Source: Ewingella allii
Lineage (GTDB): Bacteria > Pseudomonadota > Gammaproteobacteria > Enterobacterales > Enterobacteriaceae
Direction of reading: 5' to 3'
Length of the DNA: 64,000 nucleotides
Assembly: GCF_044430645.1 (NCBI RefSeq)
Contig: NZ_JAWUDN010000009.1
Coordinates: 158,006 to 222,005 of the forward strand
The notes under the pieces are model-generated. The model did not search any database. It saw only the letters and a list, made by a program, of their open reading frames with translations, and was not told where the DNA came from. Below, piece after piece: positions 54,180 through 63,392 of this stretch (its first letter is position 1; every line of letters begins with the position of its first letter). The translations under genes and the position numbers were made by a program.

Positions 54180-54704
54180 ATGAAACTTTCTGATCTTGGT
54201 CATCGAATCTGTATTTTGGGTCCTTCTAATAGTGGTAAATCAACGCTTGCTGATGCCATCGGCAAGAAGTTGGATTTGAAGATTGTTCATCTCGACCGGC
54301 TGTATCATCTACCTAACACTCAGTGGCAGCCTCGGCCAACGGAGGAATTCATCGCGCTTCACGATGAAGAGATAAAAGGCGAAAGATGGGTTATTGACGG
54401 CAATTACTCGAAGTTGCAGCCACAGCGCCTCGCCAGAGCAACGGGGATTATTGTGCTGGATGTCTCCACGGCATTAAGCGTTGTGCGTTATCTCAATCGG
54501 ACATTGTTCGAAAAACATCGCTACGGCGCTCTGGAAGGGGGCAAAGACAGTCTGAACTGGGACATGTTCCACCACATCATTTTCGTCACACCGAAAAATC
54601 GACAACGTTATACGAAGCAGTTTGCACAATGGACAGTGCCAAAAATCCGGCTGGCCTCGGCAAGAGAAATCAAAAAACAGATGCGCGAGTGGGAGTTAGT
54701 TTAG
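54180..54704 (+). CDS. P-loop kinase-like ATPase (FlaR / topology-modulation-like)
   Basis: 174 residues. N-terminal Walker A GPSNSGKST (about 14-22), HLDRLYHLPNTQW, WVIDGNYS and the lid-like LNRTLFEKHRYG resemble the adenylate-kinase-like proteins annotated as FlaR or DNA topology modulation. Substrate is unknown. ATG at 54180 has GAGGT at 54171-54175. It stands alone between two inverted copies of a long repeat, with a strong terminator of its own, so it looks like a captured single-gene cargo. Confidence 0.78.
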   Translation: MKLSDLGHRICILGPSNSGKSTLADAIGKKLDLKIVHLDRLYHLPNTQWQPRPTEEFIALHDEEIKGERWVIDGNYSKLQPQRLARATGIIVLDVSTALSVVRYLNRTLFEKHRYGALEGGKDSLNWDMFHHIIFVTPKNRQRYTKQFAQWTVPKIRLASAREIKKQMREWELV

Positions 54705-54740
54705 ACTTTTCATCAATTTGAAGGTCAGAACGACGTTCTG

Positions 54741-54764
54741 CTCCTCCCCTAAATAGGGGAGGAG
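54741..54764 (+). terminator. Hairpin after the kinase gene
   Basis: CTCCTCCCCT-aaat-AGGGGAGGAG is a perfect 10-base stem 36 bases after the kinase stop. The T run is poor, so it may be a processing or boundary hairpin of the adjoining repeat. Confidence 0.6.
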
Positions 54765-54779
54765 CAAAGCAAAACCCCC

Positions 54780-55145
54780 TGAAACGGCACGGTCGAAATG
54801 CCTCAAAACCGCAGTCAAAAATGGCGCTGAGCGAATGGTTCGAGACCTATGGCTCGAAGCCTGAAGCGAAGGCACCGCCTAAGCGGCGACATTTTGCGGT
54901 GGATAACTGAAGTACCTGAAACACGTCCATCCAGCCAGCGACAGCGCGCAGTAAAGAGCCGGGGATTCTTAAGGGGCGCGGCGATAGGCGCCCCTTAAGG
55001 CCGGTGTGGCGGCAGCGCACGGTTTTGACCTAGACCTTAAAGGCCAGTTTGCGTGGCAACGCAAGGTGTTGACCTTAAGACCGGTGTGGCGGCAGCGCAC
55101 GGTTTTGACCTTGACCTTAAAGGCCAGTTTGCATGCCAACGCAAG
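54780..55145 (-). repeat. Long structured repeat, copy C (inverted relative to A)
   Basis: Begins CTGAAACGGCACGG, the reverse complement of the end of copy A, and contains inverted counterparts of its landmarks (GCAGTCAAAAATGGCGCTGAG, CCGCCTAAGCGG, CTGAAACACGTCC). At the place of the long A stem it has CTTAAGGGGCGC (54968-54979) pairing with GCGCCCCTTAAG (54988-54999). The outer end is a partial 80-base tandem duplication. Confidence 0.75.
55001..55145. repeat. 80-base tandem duplication inside copy C
   Basis: CCGGTGTGGCGGCAGCGCAC recurs exactly at 55001 and 55081; the units match over the first 70 or so bases with a few changes (CCTAGACC/CCTTGACC, GCGTGG/GCATGC). The second unit ends near 55145, 13 bases before the VOC gene stop. 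Confidence 0.85.
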
Positions 55146-55157
55146 CCGCCCCCAGAC

Positions 55158-56039
55158 TCATTCCCTAAAACTCAATGCCACCCCAAGTGCATCTTCAGCC
55201 CTGACCACAACGCCTTCCGGCGTATCCGAAAACGCAATTTCGCCGACTTTCAAACTTTGTCTCACCAAGTCCAGCGACGCGGTGGCAAACTCCAGCGCGA
55301 CCATGCGCGCCGTGCCGTTTTCCCCTTCGGGGATCTTGCCGAACAGGGCGGTGGCGCGCTCTGGGGGAATGAAACGCACCGTGGCGCGTCCGGCTTTGAT
55401 CTCCACTTGACCGTGCGAGCCGTGGCTCAGCGCCGACTCGCCGAACAATTCGGCATAAACGCTGGCGGTCTCCTGCGGCGCGGAGGTCGCGATAACGAAA
55501 CCGGTGATATTGCTCACCCCGTTCGGGTGGCGCTGCCATTCGGTGCGCCACACCAGCTCCGGCGTGATGTGCTGGCAGAAGAAGCTACGGCCATTGGCCA
55601 CGCGCTCGGCGGAGAGCGGCACGGTGCGAAAACGCGCATTCGGCTCGGAGCCGTCGTTAAGCTGCACCGGACGGAAAAAATCGGCGGGCGCTGAGCCCGC
55701 AATGTCTTGCTGCTGCAAATGCTGGAATACCGCCGAGGCGTCCTGCGTTTTCCAAACTAGCCCGGTCAGGCCGAGCGGCGCGAGCCACAGGTCTTTGCGG
55801 GTGTGCTCGTTGGCGGCTTCATAACCTAAAAGTTCAAGATAGTTCTCGCCGAAAATCGCCAGATGATTGCTCGAACCCAGCGAATGATGCCCACGCGGCG
55901 TGAGCTGGAAGCCCAAGCGGCGGAATTGCTGCTGGGCGTGATCCAGCAATCCGGCCACGTTAATCACCGCGTGGTCGAGATGCGGCGTTATCTCAGTTTT
56001 CGTTTCTACTGCCTGTTCCGGCGTTGAAATCTCAGTCAT
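55158..56039 (-). CDS. VOC-family (glyoxalase-like) protein
   Basis: 293 residues with two vicinal-oxygen-chelate-like halves: HLDHAVINVAGLLDHAQQQFRRLGF (landmarks LDHAVINV near 21, GHHSLGSSNHLAIF near 52) and, in the second half, ITGFVIATSAPQETASVYAEL near 178. It resembles glyoxalase-like domain 3 proteins. Possible metal ligands are His23 and Glu72. Last gene of the seven-gene operon; ATG at 56039 overlaps the previous gene by 8 bases. Reaction unknown; dioxygenase or isomerase chemistry is possible. Confidence 0.75.
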   Translation of the reverse strand: MTEISTPEQAVETKTEITPHLDHAVINVAGLLDHAQQQFRRLGFQLTPRGHHSLGSSNHLAIFGENYLELLGYEAANEHTRKDLWLAPLGLTGLVWKTQDASAVFQHLQQQDIAGSAPADFFRPVQLNDGSEPNARFRTVPLSAERVANGRSFFCQHITPELVWRTEWQRHPNGVSNITGFVIATSAPQETASVYAELFGESALSHGSHGQVEIKAGRATVRFIPPERATALFGKIPEGENGTARMVALEFATASLDLVRQSLKVGEIAFSDTPEGVVVRAEDALGVALSFRE

Positions 56040-57138
56040 CAAAAGGTTCTCCCAGCGTTAACATCAGGCGATTGGCCCAGGCGAAGAAGGCGGTGGATTG
56101 CGCTAAGTCGACGATTTCCAGCGTGCTCAGCCCCTCTTCGCGCAGTCGGACGATATGGGCGCTGCTGGCGGTTGGCGGCGTGGCGGAGAGCGCGGCGGCG
56201 AAGTCGATCTGCGCCTGCCAGCGCGGGGACTGCCCCTCGCTGAGAATGCCGCCCGGCGCGGTGTCGATCAGACGCTGCACGTCTTCGGTCTGCTTGGACA
56301 ACTGGCTGGCTTTGCGCGAATGCACCGAGGCGCAGTAGATACAGCCGTTGATTTTACTGGCAACGGTGGCGGCGATTTCGCGCTCTTTACGCGGCAGGCC
56401 GCCGCTGGTGTAGAAAATGCCTTTGTCGGTCAGGGTGCGTTGCTCAAGGACCGGCAGGTTGCGGCCTAACAGGCGGAAATAGTCGGAGTCGGTATGGCCG
56501 AAGCGCGCCAGAATAGCCTGCTGCTCGGCATCAAACTCTTCCAGCTTCTTCGACGGGATCCACGGCTCCCAGCCCAGTTCGGCCTGCGTAAACACCTTCG
56601 GCGCAGAGCGCCCGCTGTGGGTTTTGCCATCGTGACGCCAGTGGCCCGCCGCAACTTTCCGGTCACTGGCGTTCTCCACCGAATGACCACCAATCAAGCG
56701 GTAGCTGCGCAATTGGCGCGTCTGGAAACTGACAAAAGCAATCAGCTGCGACAGGGTGACGATGGCGTCTAATGACCAGCCCGCCTGCTGCAAAGCCTGT
56801 AAGTGGGCGGCGGTGGCGCTGGCCGGTTTAAAGCTCAGGCGTTCGCCGTGGTCGAGTGCAGACTCCAAACGCGCCGTGTTGCCTTCATCGGGCAGGGCGT
56901 TTAGGCGCTCAGCATAGTGGGAAGCCAGCTGGCTGTCGCCATGCCAGCGGGCGACGTTTTCAGCCAGCAACAGACGTTCGGCCAAGGTGAAATCCACGCC
57001 GTCGTCGGCGCTAAAAATGGTTTCGTAGCTCCCTTGGGCGTGACGAGTGGCGGCATCGCGAGTTTCGCGCGCCTGCGCCAGTTCTGAACCAGCGTCAATC
57101 ACAGCCAGTTGGTCGAGCAAATCTTGAGCGGTAGTCAT
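56032..57138 (-). CDS. Double AhpD/CMD-domain protein
   Basis: 368 residues that look like two fused carboxymuconolactone-decarboxylase/AhpD domains. The first half (about 20-155) has no cysteine. The second half (about 185-368) has the redox motif C266-I-Y-C269 with His273 (GCIYCASVHSRK), as in alkylhydroperoxidase AhpD. It matches, from memory, the TIGRFAM pair CMD_Avi_7170 and perox_Avi_7169, which are neighbours of similar ABC and flavin genes. The operon context suggests removal of a peroxide or processing of a monooxygenase product (inference). Confidence 0.78.
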   Translation of the reverse strand: MTTAQDLLDQLAVIDAGSELAQARETRDAATRHAQGSYETIFSADDGVDFTLAERLLLAENVARWHGDSQLASHYAERLNALPDEGNTARLESALDHGERLSFKPASATAAHLQALQQAGWSLDAIVTLSQLIAFVSFQTRQLRSYRLIGGHSVENASDRKVAAGHWRHDGKTHSGRSAPKVFTQAELGWEPWIPSKKLEEFDAEQQAILARFGHTDSDYFRLLGRNLPVLEQRTLTDKGIFYTSGGLPRKEREIAATVASKINGCIYCASVHSRKASQLSKQTEDVQRLIDTAPGGILSEGQSPRWQAQIDFAAALSATPPTASSAHIVRLREEGLSTLEIVDLAQSTAFFAWANRLMLTLGEPFDD

Positions 57139-57147
57139 GGCGTTTCC

Positions 57148-58188
57148 TTAAACAAGTTCGTGCAGAGGTGAAGTCACGGATTTTGGCGTGCGGCGCGTCC
57201 AGCCCAGCTCTGGCGCGACGTGGCGGGCCAGCAGTTCGATGGAGCGCAGAATGTATGGGTGTGGCGGGTCAATCGAGTGAACCTGGAATGACAGGTCGGT
57301 CACCCGCGCCAGCGCGCTGTCCAGTTTCAGGGAAGCCGTCACCTGATCCGGCGAGCCAATGTGCGCGTCAAAGGCGCGAATATGGTCATCCAAGGTGTCG
57401 CCGTGAACCGTCTGACCATTGGCGCGATGGTTCTCCGCCTGACGGCGCAGGCCTTTCTCAGCCAGTCGGCGCGCTTCGGCCCCGTCTTCGGTCACAAAGG
57501 CGGTGCGCGAGCCCATGATGCGCGGCTCGACGCCCGCAGGCAGGGCGGCAAGGTAGGCATCAATAATGGGGTTTTGAATCTCGGCCAGCGTCAGGTTAGG
57601 CGCATCCGCCGGGCGCGGCTGGGTGCGTGACAGCATCAGGCCATCACCGGCCAAGCCCGCGCGCGTGCCGCCTTCGACGGAAAACGTGGCTTGCCAGACG
57701 CGGTTCACCAGCTGAGGCGCAGCCGGGTATAAACGGTTATCGGTTCCAGCCAGCGGCTCGCCGCGCCACGCCTGTAACAATGTGTTGAGGTTGTGGCTAA
57801 ATACCGCGCCGCGCTGGCTGCTTTCCAAGCCAAATGGCGGGAATGAGGTCGGCGTACCGCCCGATCCTAAGCCAATTTCCAGACGCCCGCCGGAGAGCAA
57901 ATCCAGCACCGAGGTGTCTTCGGCCACGCGCAGCGCATTTTCCATCGCCAGCGTGATCACCCCGGTGCCCAGACGGATGAAACGGGTGTGCGCCGCAACC
58001 TGTGCCAGAAACACCAGCGGTGCGGGCAGGCCGCCCTCGGCTTCGTGGAAGTGGTGCTGCGCCACCCATGCCGCGTCAAACCCCTGCTGTTCGGCAAAAA
58101 CGATCTGCTCAGTGGCTAAGCGATAGCGCTCTTGCGGGCTGGCGTCATCCAATAAACGGGTAAAAAAGCCAAGACGTTTTGTACTCAT
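57148..58188 (-). CDS. Luciferase-like FMN-dependent monooxygenase
   Basis: 346-residue bacterial-luciferase-like (LLM) flavin oxidoreductase: GFFTRLLDDASPQERYRLATEQI at the start (quoted for GFFTRLLDD), AWVAQHHFHEAEGGLPAPLVFLA near 40, and LDLLSGGRLEIGLGSGG near 95, the typical FMN site. It matches the LLM family called KPN_01858 by recollection. It would use FMNH2 and O2; the substrate is presumably delivered by the adjacent ABC importer. Gaps of 9 and 23 bases to its neighbours support one operon. Confidence 0.85.
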   Translation of the reverse strand: MSTKRLGFFTRLLDDASPQERYRLATEQIVFAEQQGFDAAWVAQHHFHEAEGGLPAPLVFLAQVAAHTRFIRLGTGVITLAMENALRVAEDTSVLDLLSGGRLEIGLGSGGTPTSFPPFGLESSQRGAVFSHNLNTLLQAWRGEPLAGTDNRLYPAAPQLVNRVWQATFSVEGGTRAGLAGDGLMLSRTQPRPADAPNLTLAEIQNPIIDAYLAALPAGVEPRIMGSRTAFVTEDGAEARRLAEKGLRRQAENHRANGQTVHGDTLDDHIRAFDAHIGSPDQVTASLKLDSALARVTDLSFQVHSIDPPHPYILRSIELLARHVAPELGWTRRTPKSVTSPLHELV

Positions 58189-58211
58189 TTCAATTCCTTA
58201 ACGCTGTTCAG

Positions 58212-59864
58212 TTATGCAGCGCGATGACGGCCATTGACCGGGATCGCATTAATCAGTTCTTTGGTGTAATCACTGCCCGGATGAGCAAACACCGATTCGA
58301 CGTCGCCGGAGTCCACCTGTTGACCGCGATTAAGCACCGAAACGCTGTGCGAAATCTGCCGGACGGTGGCGAGGTCGTGAGAGATAAACAGGTAGGTCAG
58401 GCCGAGGGAGTCCTGCAACTCCTGCAACAGGCTGAGGATCTGCGCCTGCACCGTGACGTCCAGCGCCGAGGTGGCTTCATCCAGCACCAGAATCTTCGGT
58501 TCGAGGATCAGCGCACGGGCGAGTGCCACGCGCTGACGCTGGCCGCCGGAGAGTTCGCGCGGTTTACGGCTGAGCAGTTCCAGCGGCAGGGCCACGCGCT
58601 GGGCGATGCTGTGCACCCGGCGGCGGCGCTCGTCGGCGGCAATAGGTTCATAGTTCAGCAGCGGCTCTTCAATAACGCTAAACAGCGTTTGCGAAGGGTC
58701 GAGAGAGGCAAACGGGTTCTGATAAACCAGCTGAATCTGCTTACGCAGCTGGCGCAGCGGTTCGCCTTTCAGCTGGGTAATATCCTGCCCGTCGATTAAC
58801 ACCGCCCCTGAATCCGGCCGCTGGAAGCCGAGCAGAATACGCGCCAGCGTGGTCTTGCCAGAGCCTGACTCCCCGACCAGCGAGTGGGTGGTGCCGCGTG
58901 CGATAGTGAAGGAGACATTATCCACGGCTCGGAAAGCCGGTTTGCCTTTGCCGCCCAGTGAGAAGTCCTTCACCAGATTTTCAACCCGCAAAATCGCTTC
59001 GCCGCCAGTAGCGCGCAGTGATGCGCGATGCCTGCCGGAGAGGGCGGGGACATCTGCGAACAGCTGGCGGGTGTATTCGCTTTTCGGCGCGCTAAGCACC
59101 TCGGCGGTAATGCCCTGTTCCTGCACTTTGCCGTGACGAAATACCAGCAGGCGGTCGGCGCGCTCGGCGGCCACCGCGAGGTCGTGGGTGACGAACAGCA
59201 CGGCGGTGCCGAACTCCTGACGCAGCTCGTCAATCAGATCCAGAATGCGCTTTTGCACCGTGACGTCCAGCGCGCTGGTTGGCTCATCGGCAATGATTAA
59301 AGCCGGTTGCAGCGCAATGGCGATGGCAATCAGCACGCGCTGTTTCATGCCGCCGGACAGCTCGTGCGGATACTGCTTGGCGCGCAGCTCAGGGTGGGAA
59401 AGGCCGACGCGAGCCAGCAGTTCCACCACGCGCTCGTCGCGCTGCTTGCGCGACAGGCGGCGGTGAATGTTCAAAATTTCCGCCACCTGCGCGCCGATGG
59501 TCTTCACCGGATTGAGTGAACTGGTCGGGTCCTGCGGGATCAGGCTAATGCGCGCGCCGCGCAGCGCGTCCAGGCGGCGCTGCGACCACTGGCTGATGTC
59601 GGTGCCATTAAGGCGAATCGCCCCTTCCTGCAAATGGCCGTTTTCCGCCAACAGGCCGATAATCGCCTGCGCGGTAGTGGTTTTGCCGGAGCCGGACTCG
59701 CCGACCAGCGCCACCACTTCCCCCGGATAAATCGAGAAAGAGACATTGTGCACCACGCGCTGGCTCTGCGTACCGCTGCTGTAAGCAATGGAGACGTCTT
59801 CCAGCGCCAGCACCGGCGTGCGCTGCTCGGCGGCGGTGCGGTTAAAGCTGACATTCAGGCTCAT
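58212..59864 (-). CDS. Dual ABC ATPase, oligopeptide/nickel type
   Basis: 550 residues with two fused ATPase modules: Walker A GESGSGKTT near 55 and again near 333, signatures LSGGMKQ and LSGGQRQ, Walker B LIIADEP and ILVLDEA. It belongs to the Dpp/Opp/nickel importer class and resembles YejF in build. It overlaps the permease gene upstream by 4 bases. Confidence 0.9.
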   Translation of the reverse strand: MSLNVSFNRTAAEQRTPVLALEDVSIAYSSGTQSQRVVHNVSFSIYPGEVVALVGESGSGKTTTAQAIIGLLAENGHLQEGAIRLNGTDISQWSQRRLDALRGARISLIPQDPTSSLNPVKTIGAQVAEILNIHRRLSRKQRDERVVELLARVGLSHPELRAKQYPHELSGGMKQRVLIAIAIALQPALIIADEPTSALDVTVQKRILDLIDELRQEFGTAVLFVTHDLAVAAERADRLLVFRHGKVQEQGITAEVLSAPKSEYTRQLFADVPALSGRHRASLRATGGEAILRVENLVKDFSLGGKGKPAFRAVDNVSFTIARGTTHSLVGESGSGKTTLARILLGFQRPDSGAVLIDGQDITQLKGEPLRQLRKQIQLVYQNPFASLDPSQTLFSVIEEPLLNYEPIAADERRRRVHSIAQRVALPLELLSRKPRELSGGQRQRVALARALILEPKILVLDEATSALDVTVQAQILSLLQELQDSLGLTYLFISHDLATVRQISHSVSVLNRGQQVDSGDVESVFAHPGSDYTKELINAIPVNGRHRAA

Positions 59865-60736
59865 CGACGGCTCCTGCGGAAAGATTGGCTAATACGGTTG
59901 GCGGAAAGCACCACCAACACCACCACGATGCCGGGGAAGGTGGTTAACCACCATGCCGTGGAAATGTAGTTACGCCCTTCGGCAATCAGCAGGCCCCACT
60001 CCGGGGTTGGCGGCGGGGTGCCGTAACCCAAGAAGCTCAGGGTGGAAATTGCCAAAATCGCACTGCCAAATTGCAGGGCGGAAAAGGCCAGCACGGCAGT
60101 CAGCGAGTTGGGCAAAATATGCCGCCACAGCACCGCGAGGAAGGTACCGCCGCTGCCATAGGCCGCTTCGACATAATCGCTGTGACGCACCAGCACCACT
60201 TCTGAACGCGCGAGGCGTGCGAAGTTGGCAATCGAGGTGACGCCGACGGCGATTGCCGCGTGAACCGTACCGAAGCCGAGCAGAATAATGACCGAAAGCG
60301 ACAGCAGCAGGCCGGGGATCGACAGCAGTACGTCAACGATGCGCATCACCAGAGTATCGGCAAAGCCGCCAACTGCGCCGGCGAATAGCCCGAGCGCGGT
60401 GCCGAGTACCAGCCCCAGCGCCACGGCAACCAGTGCGCCGGACAGCGAGTGCGACGCGCCGTAAACAATGCGTGCGTAGACATCGCGGCCCAGCTGGTCG
60501 GTGCCCAGCCAGTGTCCGGCCTGAGGTGCCAGACGCTGCGCCCCGGCAATGCCTTCCGTGCCGCTATAAGAGGTGAACAGCCACGGCGCGATGGCCCATA
60601 AAATCACCACGATCATCACCGCCCAGGCCAGAATCAGCCCCGGCTTAACGCGGGTGAACAGGGCGCTGCGGGTTTTCGGGCGAGGCGCGAGGCGTGTTTT
60701 CTCCTGACCTAACTGCTCAATGGGTAAGCTACTCAT
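59861..60736 (-). CDS. ABC permease, DppC type
   Basis: 291 residues: N-terminal helix near 32-52, then five helices. HWLGTDQLGRDVYARIVYGA near 92 and the EAA loop (VEAAYGSGGTFLAVLWRHILPN near 190) identify a DppC-like subunit. Overlaps both neighbours by 4 bases (ATGA type). Confidence 0.9.
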   Translation of the reverse strand: MSSLPIEQLGQEKTRLAPRPKTRSALFTRVKPGLILAWAVMIVVILWAIAPWLFTSYSGTEGIAGAQRLAPQAGHWLGTDQLGRDVYARIVYGASHSLSGALVAVALGLVLGTALGLFAGAVGGFADTLVMRIVDVLLSIPGLLLSLSVIILLGFGTVHAAIAVGVTSIANFARLARSEVVLVRHSDYVEAAYGSGGTFLAVLWRHILPNSLTAVLAFSALQFGSAILAISTLSFLGYGTPPPTPEWGLLIAEGRNYISTAWWLTTFPGIVVVLVVLSANRISQSFRRSRR

Positions 60737-61677
60737 GCGTGCGCTCCGGCAGTGGATTTAAGGCGCGGATCCAGTAACGGATAAACCAAGTCGACCAACA
60801 AGTTGATGCCAACAAAGGCGGCGGCGGAGATAACCACAATGGCCTGTAACACCGCCACATCCTGATTGTTGACCGCCTGCTGGGTCAGCTGCCCCAGCCC
60901 GTTAAGGCCGAAGACGGTTTCGGTGATCAGTGCCCCGGCAATCAGCTCGCCAAACAGCAATCCGGCAATGGTCAGGGCAGGGAGCAGGGCATTACGCGCA
61001 ACGTGGCGCCACAACACGCCGCTGCGCGACGCACCTTTGGCACGGGCGACGGCCACGAAGGGCTGGGTCTGCACCTGATCGATACTGCGGATCAAAATTT
61101 GCGCCAGCGGGGCTGAAATCGGCACCGCCAGCGTAACGATCGGCAGAATCAGCCCGACCCATTCACCCGGGTTAATCACCGGGATCCAGCGTAAGTGGAA
61201 AGAGAAGAACTGGATCAGCGCAATGCCGAGCCAGAAGGTTGGGATCGAAATAAACAGCGACGGCAATGACTGGAATGCCGACTTCAGCCAGCCGAAGTGC
61301 AACAGGCTGGAGAGGAAGGCGATGGCCACCGCCACCACCGCCGCCAAGATAAAGCCGAGTACCGCCAGTCGCAGCGTCGGCGGGAAGTTGCTGCTCAGCA
61401 GCTCCGTCACCGGCACGCCTGCCTGAATCGAATAACCCAGATCGCCGCGCAGGAAATTGCCCAGTGTGTGCAGATATTGCTGCCAAACCGGCACATCTGC
61501 TCCGTACACCGCGCGCATATCCGCGATCTGCGCCGGGCTGAGTCCCATATCGGGATTCTGGAATTTGATAAGGATGGCGTCACCCGGCAGCACTTGCAGC
61601 AGGATGAAGGAGACGGTAAACGCCGCCCACAGCACCAGCACTGCCTGCCCGATGCGACCACTAAAGTATCGGCTCAT
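60733..61677 (-). CDS. ABC permease, DppB type
   Basis: 314 residues with six helices. It starts MSRYFSGRIGQAVLVLWAAF; the EAA motif is VAVARAKGASRSGVLWRHVARNA near 225. Partner of the DppC-type subunit. It lies 16 bases after the binding-protein gene. Confidence 0.9.
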   Translation of the reverse strand: MSRYFSGRIGQAVLVLWAAFTVSFILLQVLPGDAILIKFQNPDMGLSPAQIADMRAVYGADVPVWQQYLHTLGNFLRGDLGYSIQAGVPVTELLSSNFPPTLRLAVLGFILAAVVAVAIAFLSSLLHFGWLKSAFQSLPSLFISIPTFWLGIALIQFFSFHLRWIPVINPGEWVGLILPIVTLAVPISAPLAQILIRSIDQVQTQPFVAVARAKGASRSGVLWRHVARNALLPALTIAGLLFGELIAGALITETVFGLNGLGQLTQQAVNNQDVAVLQAIVVISAAAFVGINLLVDLVYPLLDPRLKSTAGAHA

Positions 61678-61693
61678 TGTCTACTCCTGCCTG

Positions 61694-63334
61694 TTAGTGC
61701 TTTTCCAACCATGCGCCGTAGAAGCTTGGGCGGCCCACGGCTTCAAAGTTCACGCCTTTGAGGTACGGAGCACCGGCAAACACCTGCGGTTCTTCGAAAA
61801 TTGGAATGACATAAGCCTGATCCAACAGGTAGTTCTGCACGTCGCCAGTCAGCGCCAGACGCTTTTTCGGGTCGACTTCGGCAGAAACCGCCGTCAGCAG
61901 GTCGTTGAGTTTGTCGTCACGGAAGCTTTTCACCTTGCTGCTTGAACCGCCTTTTTGCAGCAGCACGTCGCGGTTGGTCGGGTAGAAGGCGCTTTTGATG
62001 ACGTCCGGATCGGCACGGCCGACTTCCACCACGTAAGCGGCAGTTTTCTCTGGGTCGAGGTTGTCCGCCACGCGGCTACCGGCGTCACCCGCCAAGATAT
62101 TCAGCTTCACGCCGACCTGACCCCACTGCTGGGAAACCAGTTGCAGCACTTCTTTGTTCTGCGGCTGTGGCAGGGATTCATACACGGTCAGAGAGAGGGT
62201 TTTGCCATCTTTTTGGCGAACGCCGTTCGGCCCGGCTTTCCAGCCAGCTTCGTCTAACAGCTTTTTGGCCTGCGCCGGGTCATAGGTCAGTTTGTTGCTC
62301 AAATCCACATAGCCCGCGGCGGTTTTGGCCACCACCGAGGTAGCTTGTGGATAGTTAGGGGAGAACAGGGTGTCGACCACTTGTTTAGAGTTGGTGGCGT
62401 GCAGCAACGCCTGACGCACGCGAAGATCAGAAACCAGCGCATTATCAGGGCGGAAGGCGATGCCGTCGTTGACGCCTTTAGTCGGAGCAGCGTAAATCGG
62501 GAAGTTTTGGTCTTTGGCCTGTTTTTCGTCATAAGCCTGAACCTGACGAATAAAATCAGCCTGACCGGCCAGCAGCGCGCCAATGCGCACGCTGTCTTCA
62601 TTGGTGACAATTACTTTGATGCCATCAAGGTTAGCGCGACCCTGCTGCTTAAGGTTTTTCGGCCCCCAGTTGTAGTCTTTACGCGCGGTTAAATCGACTT
62701 CGCGCCCCAGCGTCTCTTTGCTGACCACAAAGGGGCCAGAGCCGATGATGTGGGTGGCATCGCCCAGCGAGTCAAAATCGCGGTTTAACGTGCTCAGCGA
62801 CACTAAGCCGGAGCCAATGGTGGCGGTACCTTGCAGGAAGCCCGGCGAGGATTTCTTGAAGAAGAATTTCACCGTAAGTGGGTCAACCACTTCGCTGTGG
62901 TCATAGTTGTTAATCACTTCGGATACTGGCAGGTGATGTTCTTTATTGCCTAAGCCGTAAGTGTCGAAGTTCTTCGCCACGGCGTTGGCATCGAGCGGCG
63001 TGCCGTCTGAGAAGGTAACCCCCGGGCGAATTTTAAAGGTGTACTCGGTTTTATCCGCATTGAAAGACCATGACTCAGCGATCCACGGCTCAATCGCCAG
63101 CGTCTCCGGGTTCTGGTAAGTCAGCTTGTCGGTAATTTGGTTAAGGATACCGCCGTTCGGATAGAAGCCGCCTGCTGGTGGATATAAGTTGGTGTGAGCC
63201 TGCTGTTCAAGATAAATCAAGGTGCCGCCCTGAACTGGCGTTCCGTCAGCAGCCATAGCCGCGCTGGTGGTGGTTAATAAAAGCCCTAAAGCCAGAGCGC
63301 GGGAAACCGCGTTCAAACGGCGAATATTTTGCAT
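61694..63334 (-). CDS. ABC substrate-binding protein, family 5 (KPN_01854-like)
   Basis: 546 residues. A signal peptide (ending SAAMAADG near 30) precedes an SBP_bac_5 fold with GGTLIYLEQQAHTNLYPPAG near 37 and KIRPGVTFSDGTPLDANAVAKNF near 101. It resembles, from memory, the TIGR04028 family that co-occurs with LLM and CMD genes. It starts the operon; ligand unknown, and need not be a peptide. Confidence 0.87.
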   Translation of the reverse strand: MQNIRRLNAVSRALALGLLLTTTSAAMAADGTPVQGGTLIYLEQQAHTNLYPPAGGFYPNGGILNQITDKLTYQNPETLAIEPWIAESWSFNADKTEYTFKIRPGVTFSDGTPLDANAVAKNFDTYGLGNKEHHLPVSEVINNYDHSEVVDPLTVKFFFKKSSPGFLQGTATIGSGLVSLSTLNRDFDSLGDATHIIGSGPFVVSKETLGREVDLTARKDYNWGPKNLKQQGRANLDGIKVIVTNEDSVRIGALLAGQADFIRQVQAYDEKQAKDQNFPIYAAPTKGVNDGIAFRPDNALVSDLRVRQALLHATNSKQVVDTLFSPNYPQATSVVAKTAAGYVDLSNKLTYDPAQAKKLLDEAGWKAGPNGVRQKDGKTLSLTVYESLPQPQNKEVLQLVSQQWGQVGVKLNILAGDAGSRVADNLDPEKTAAYVVEVGRADPDVIKSAFYPTNRDVLLQKGGSSSKVKSFRDDKLNDLLTAVSAEVDPKKRLALTGDVQNYLLDQAYVIPIFEEPQVFAGAPYLKGVNFEAVGRPSFYGAWLEKH

Positions 63335-63392
63335 GGATATACCCTTTTTATTATTGGCAAGTGAGCACCACCAAAGTCCGCCGTGACGGCTT

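Noticed and set aside
55001..55145. Possible CRISPR or VNTR array
   Set aside because: Only two units with no regular spacers; better explained as partial duplication within the structured repeat.
55006..55694. Long plus-strand open frames opposite the VOC gene and copy C
   Set aside because: They overlap a coherent operon gene on the other strand and begin in the tandem repeat; antisense shadows.
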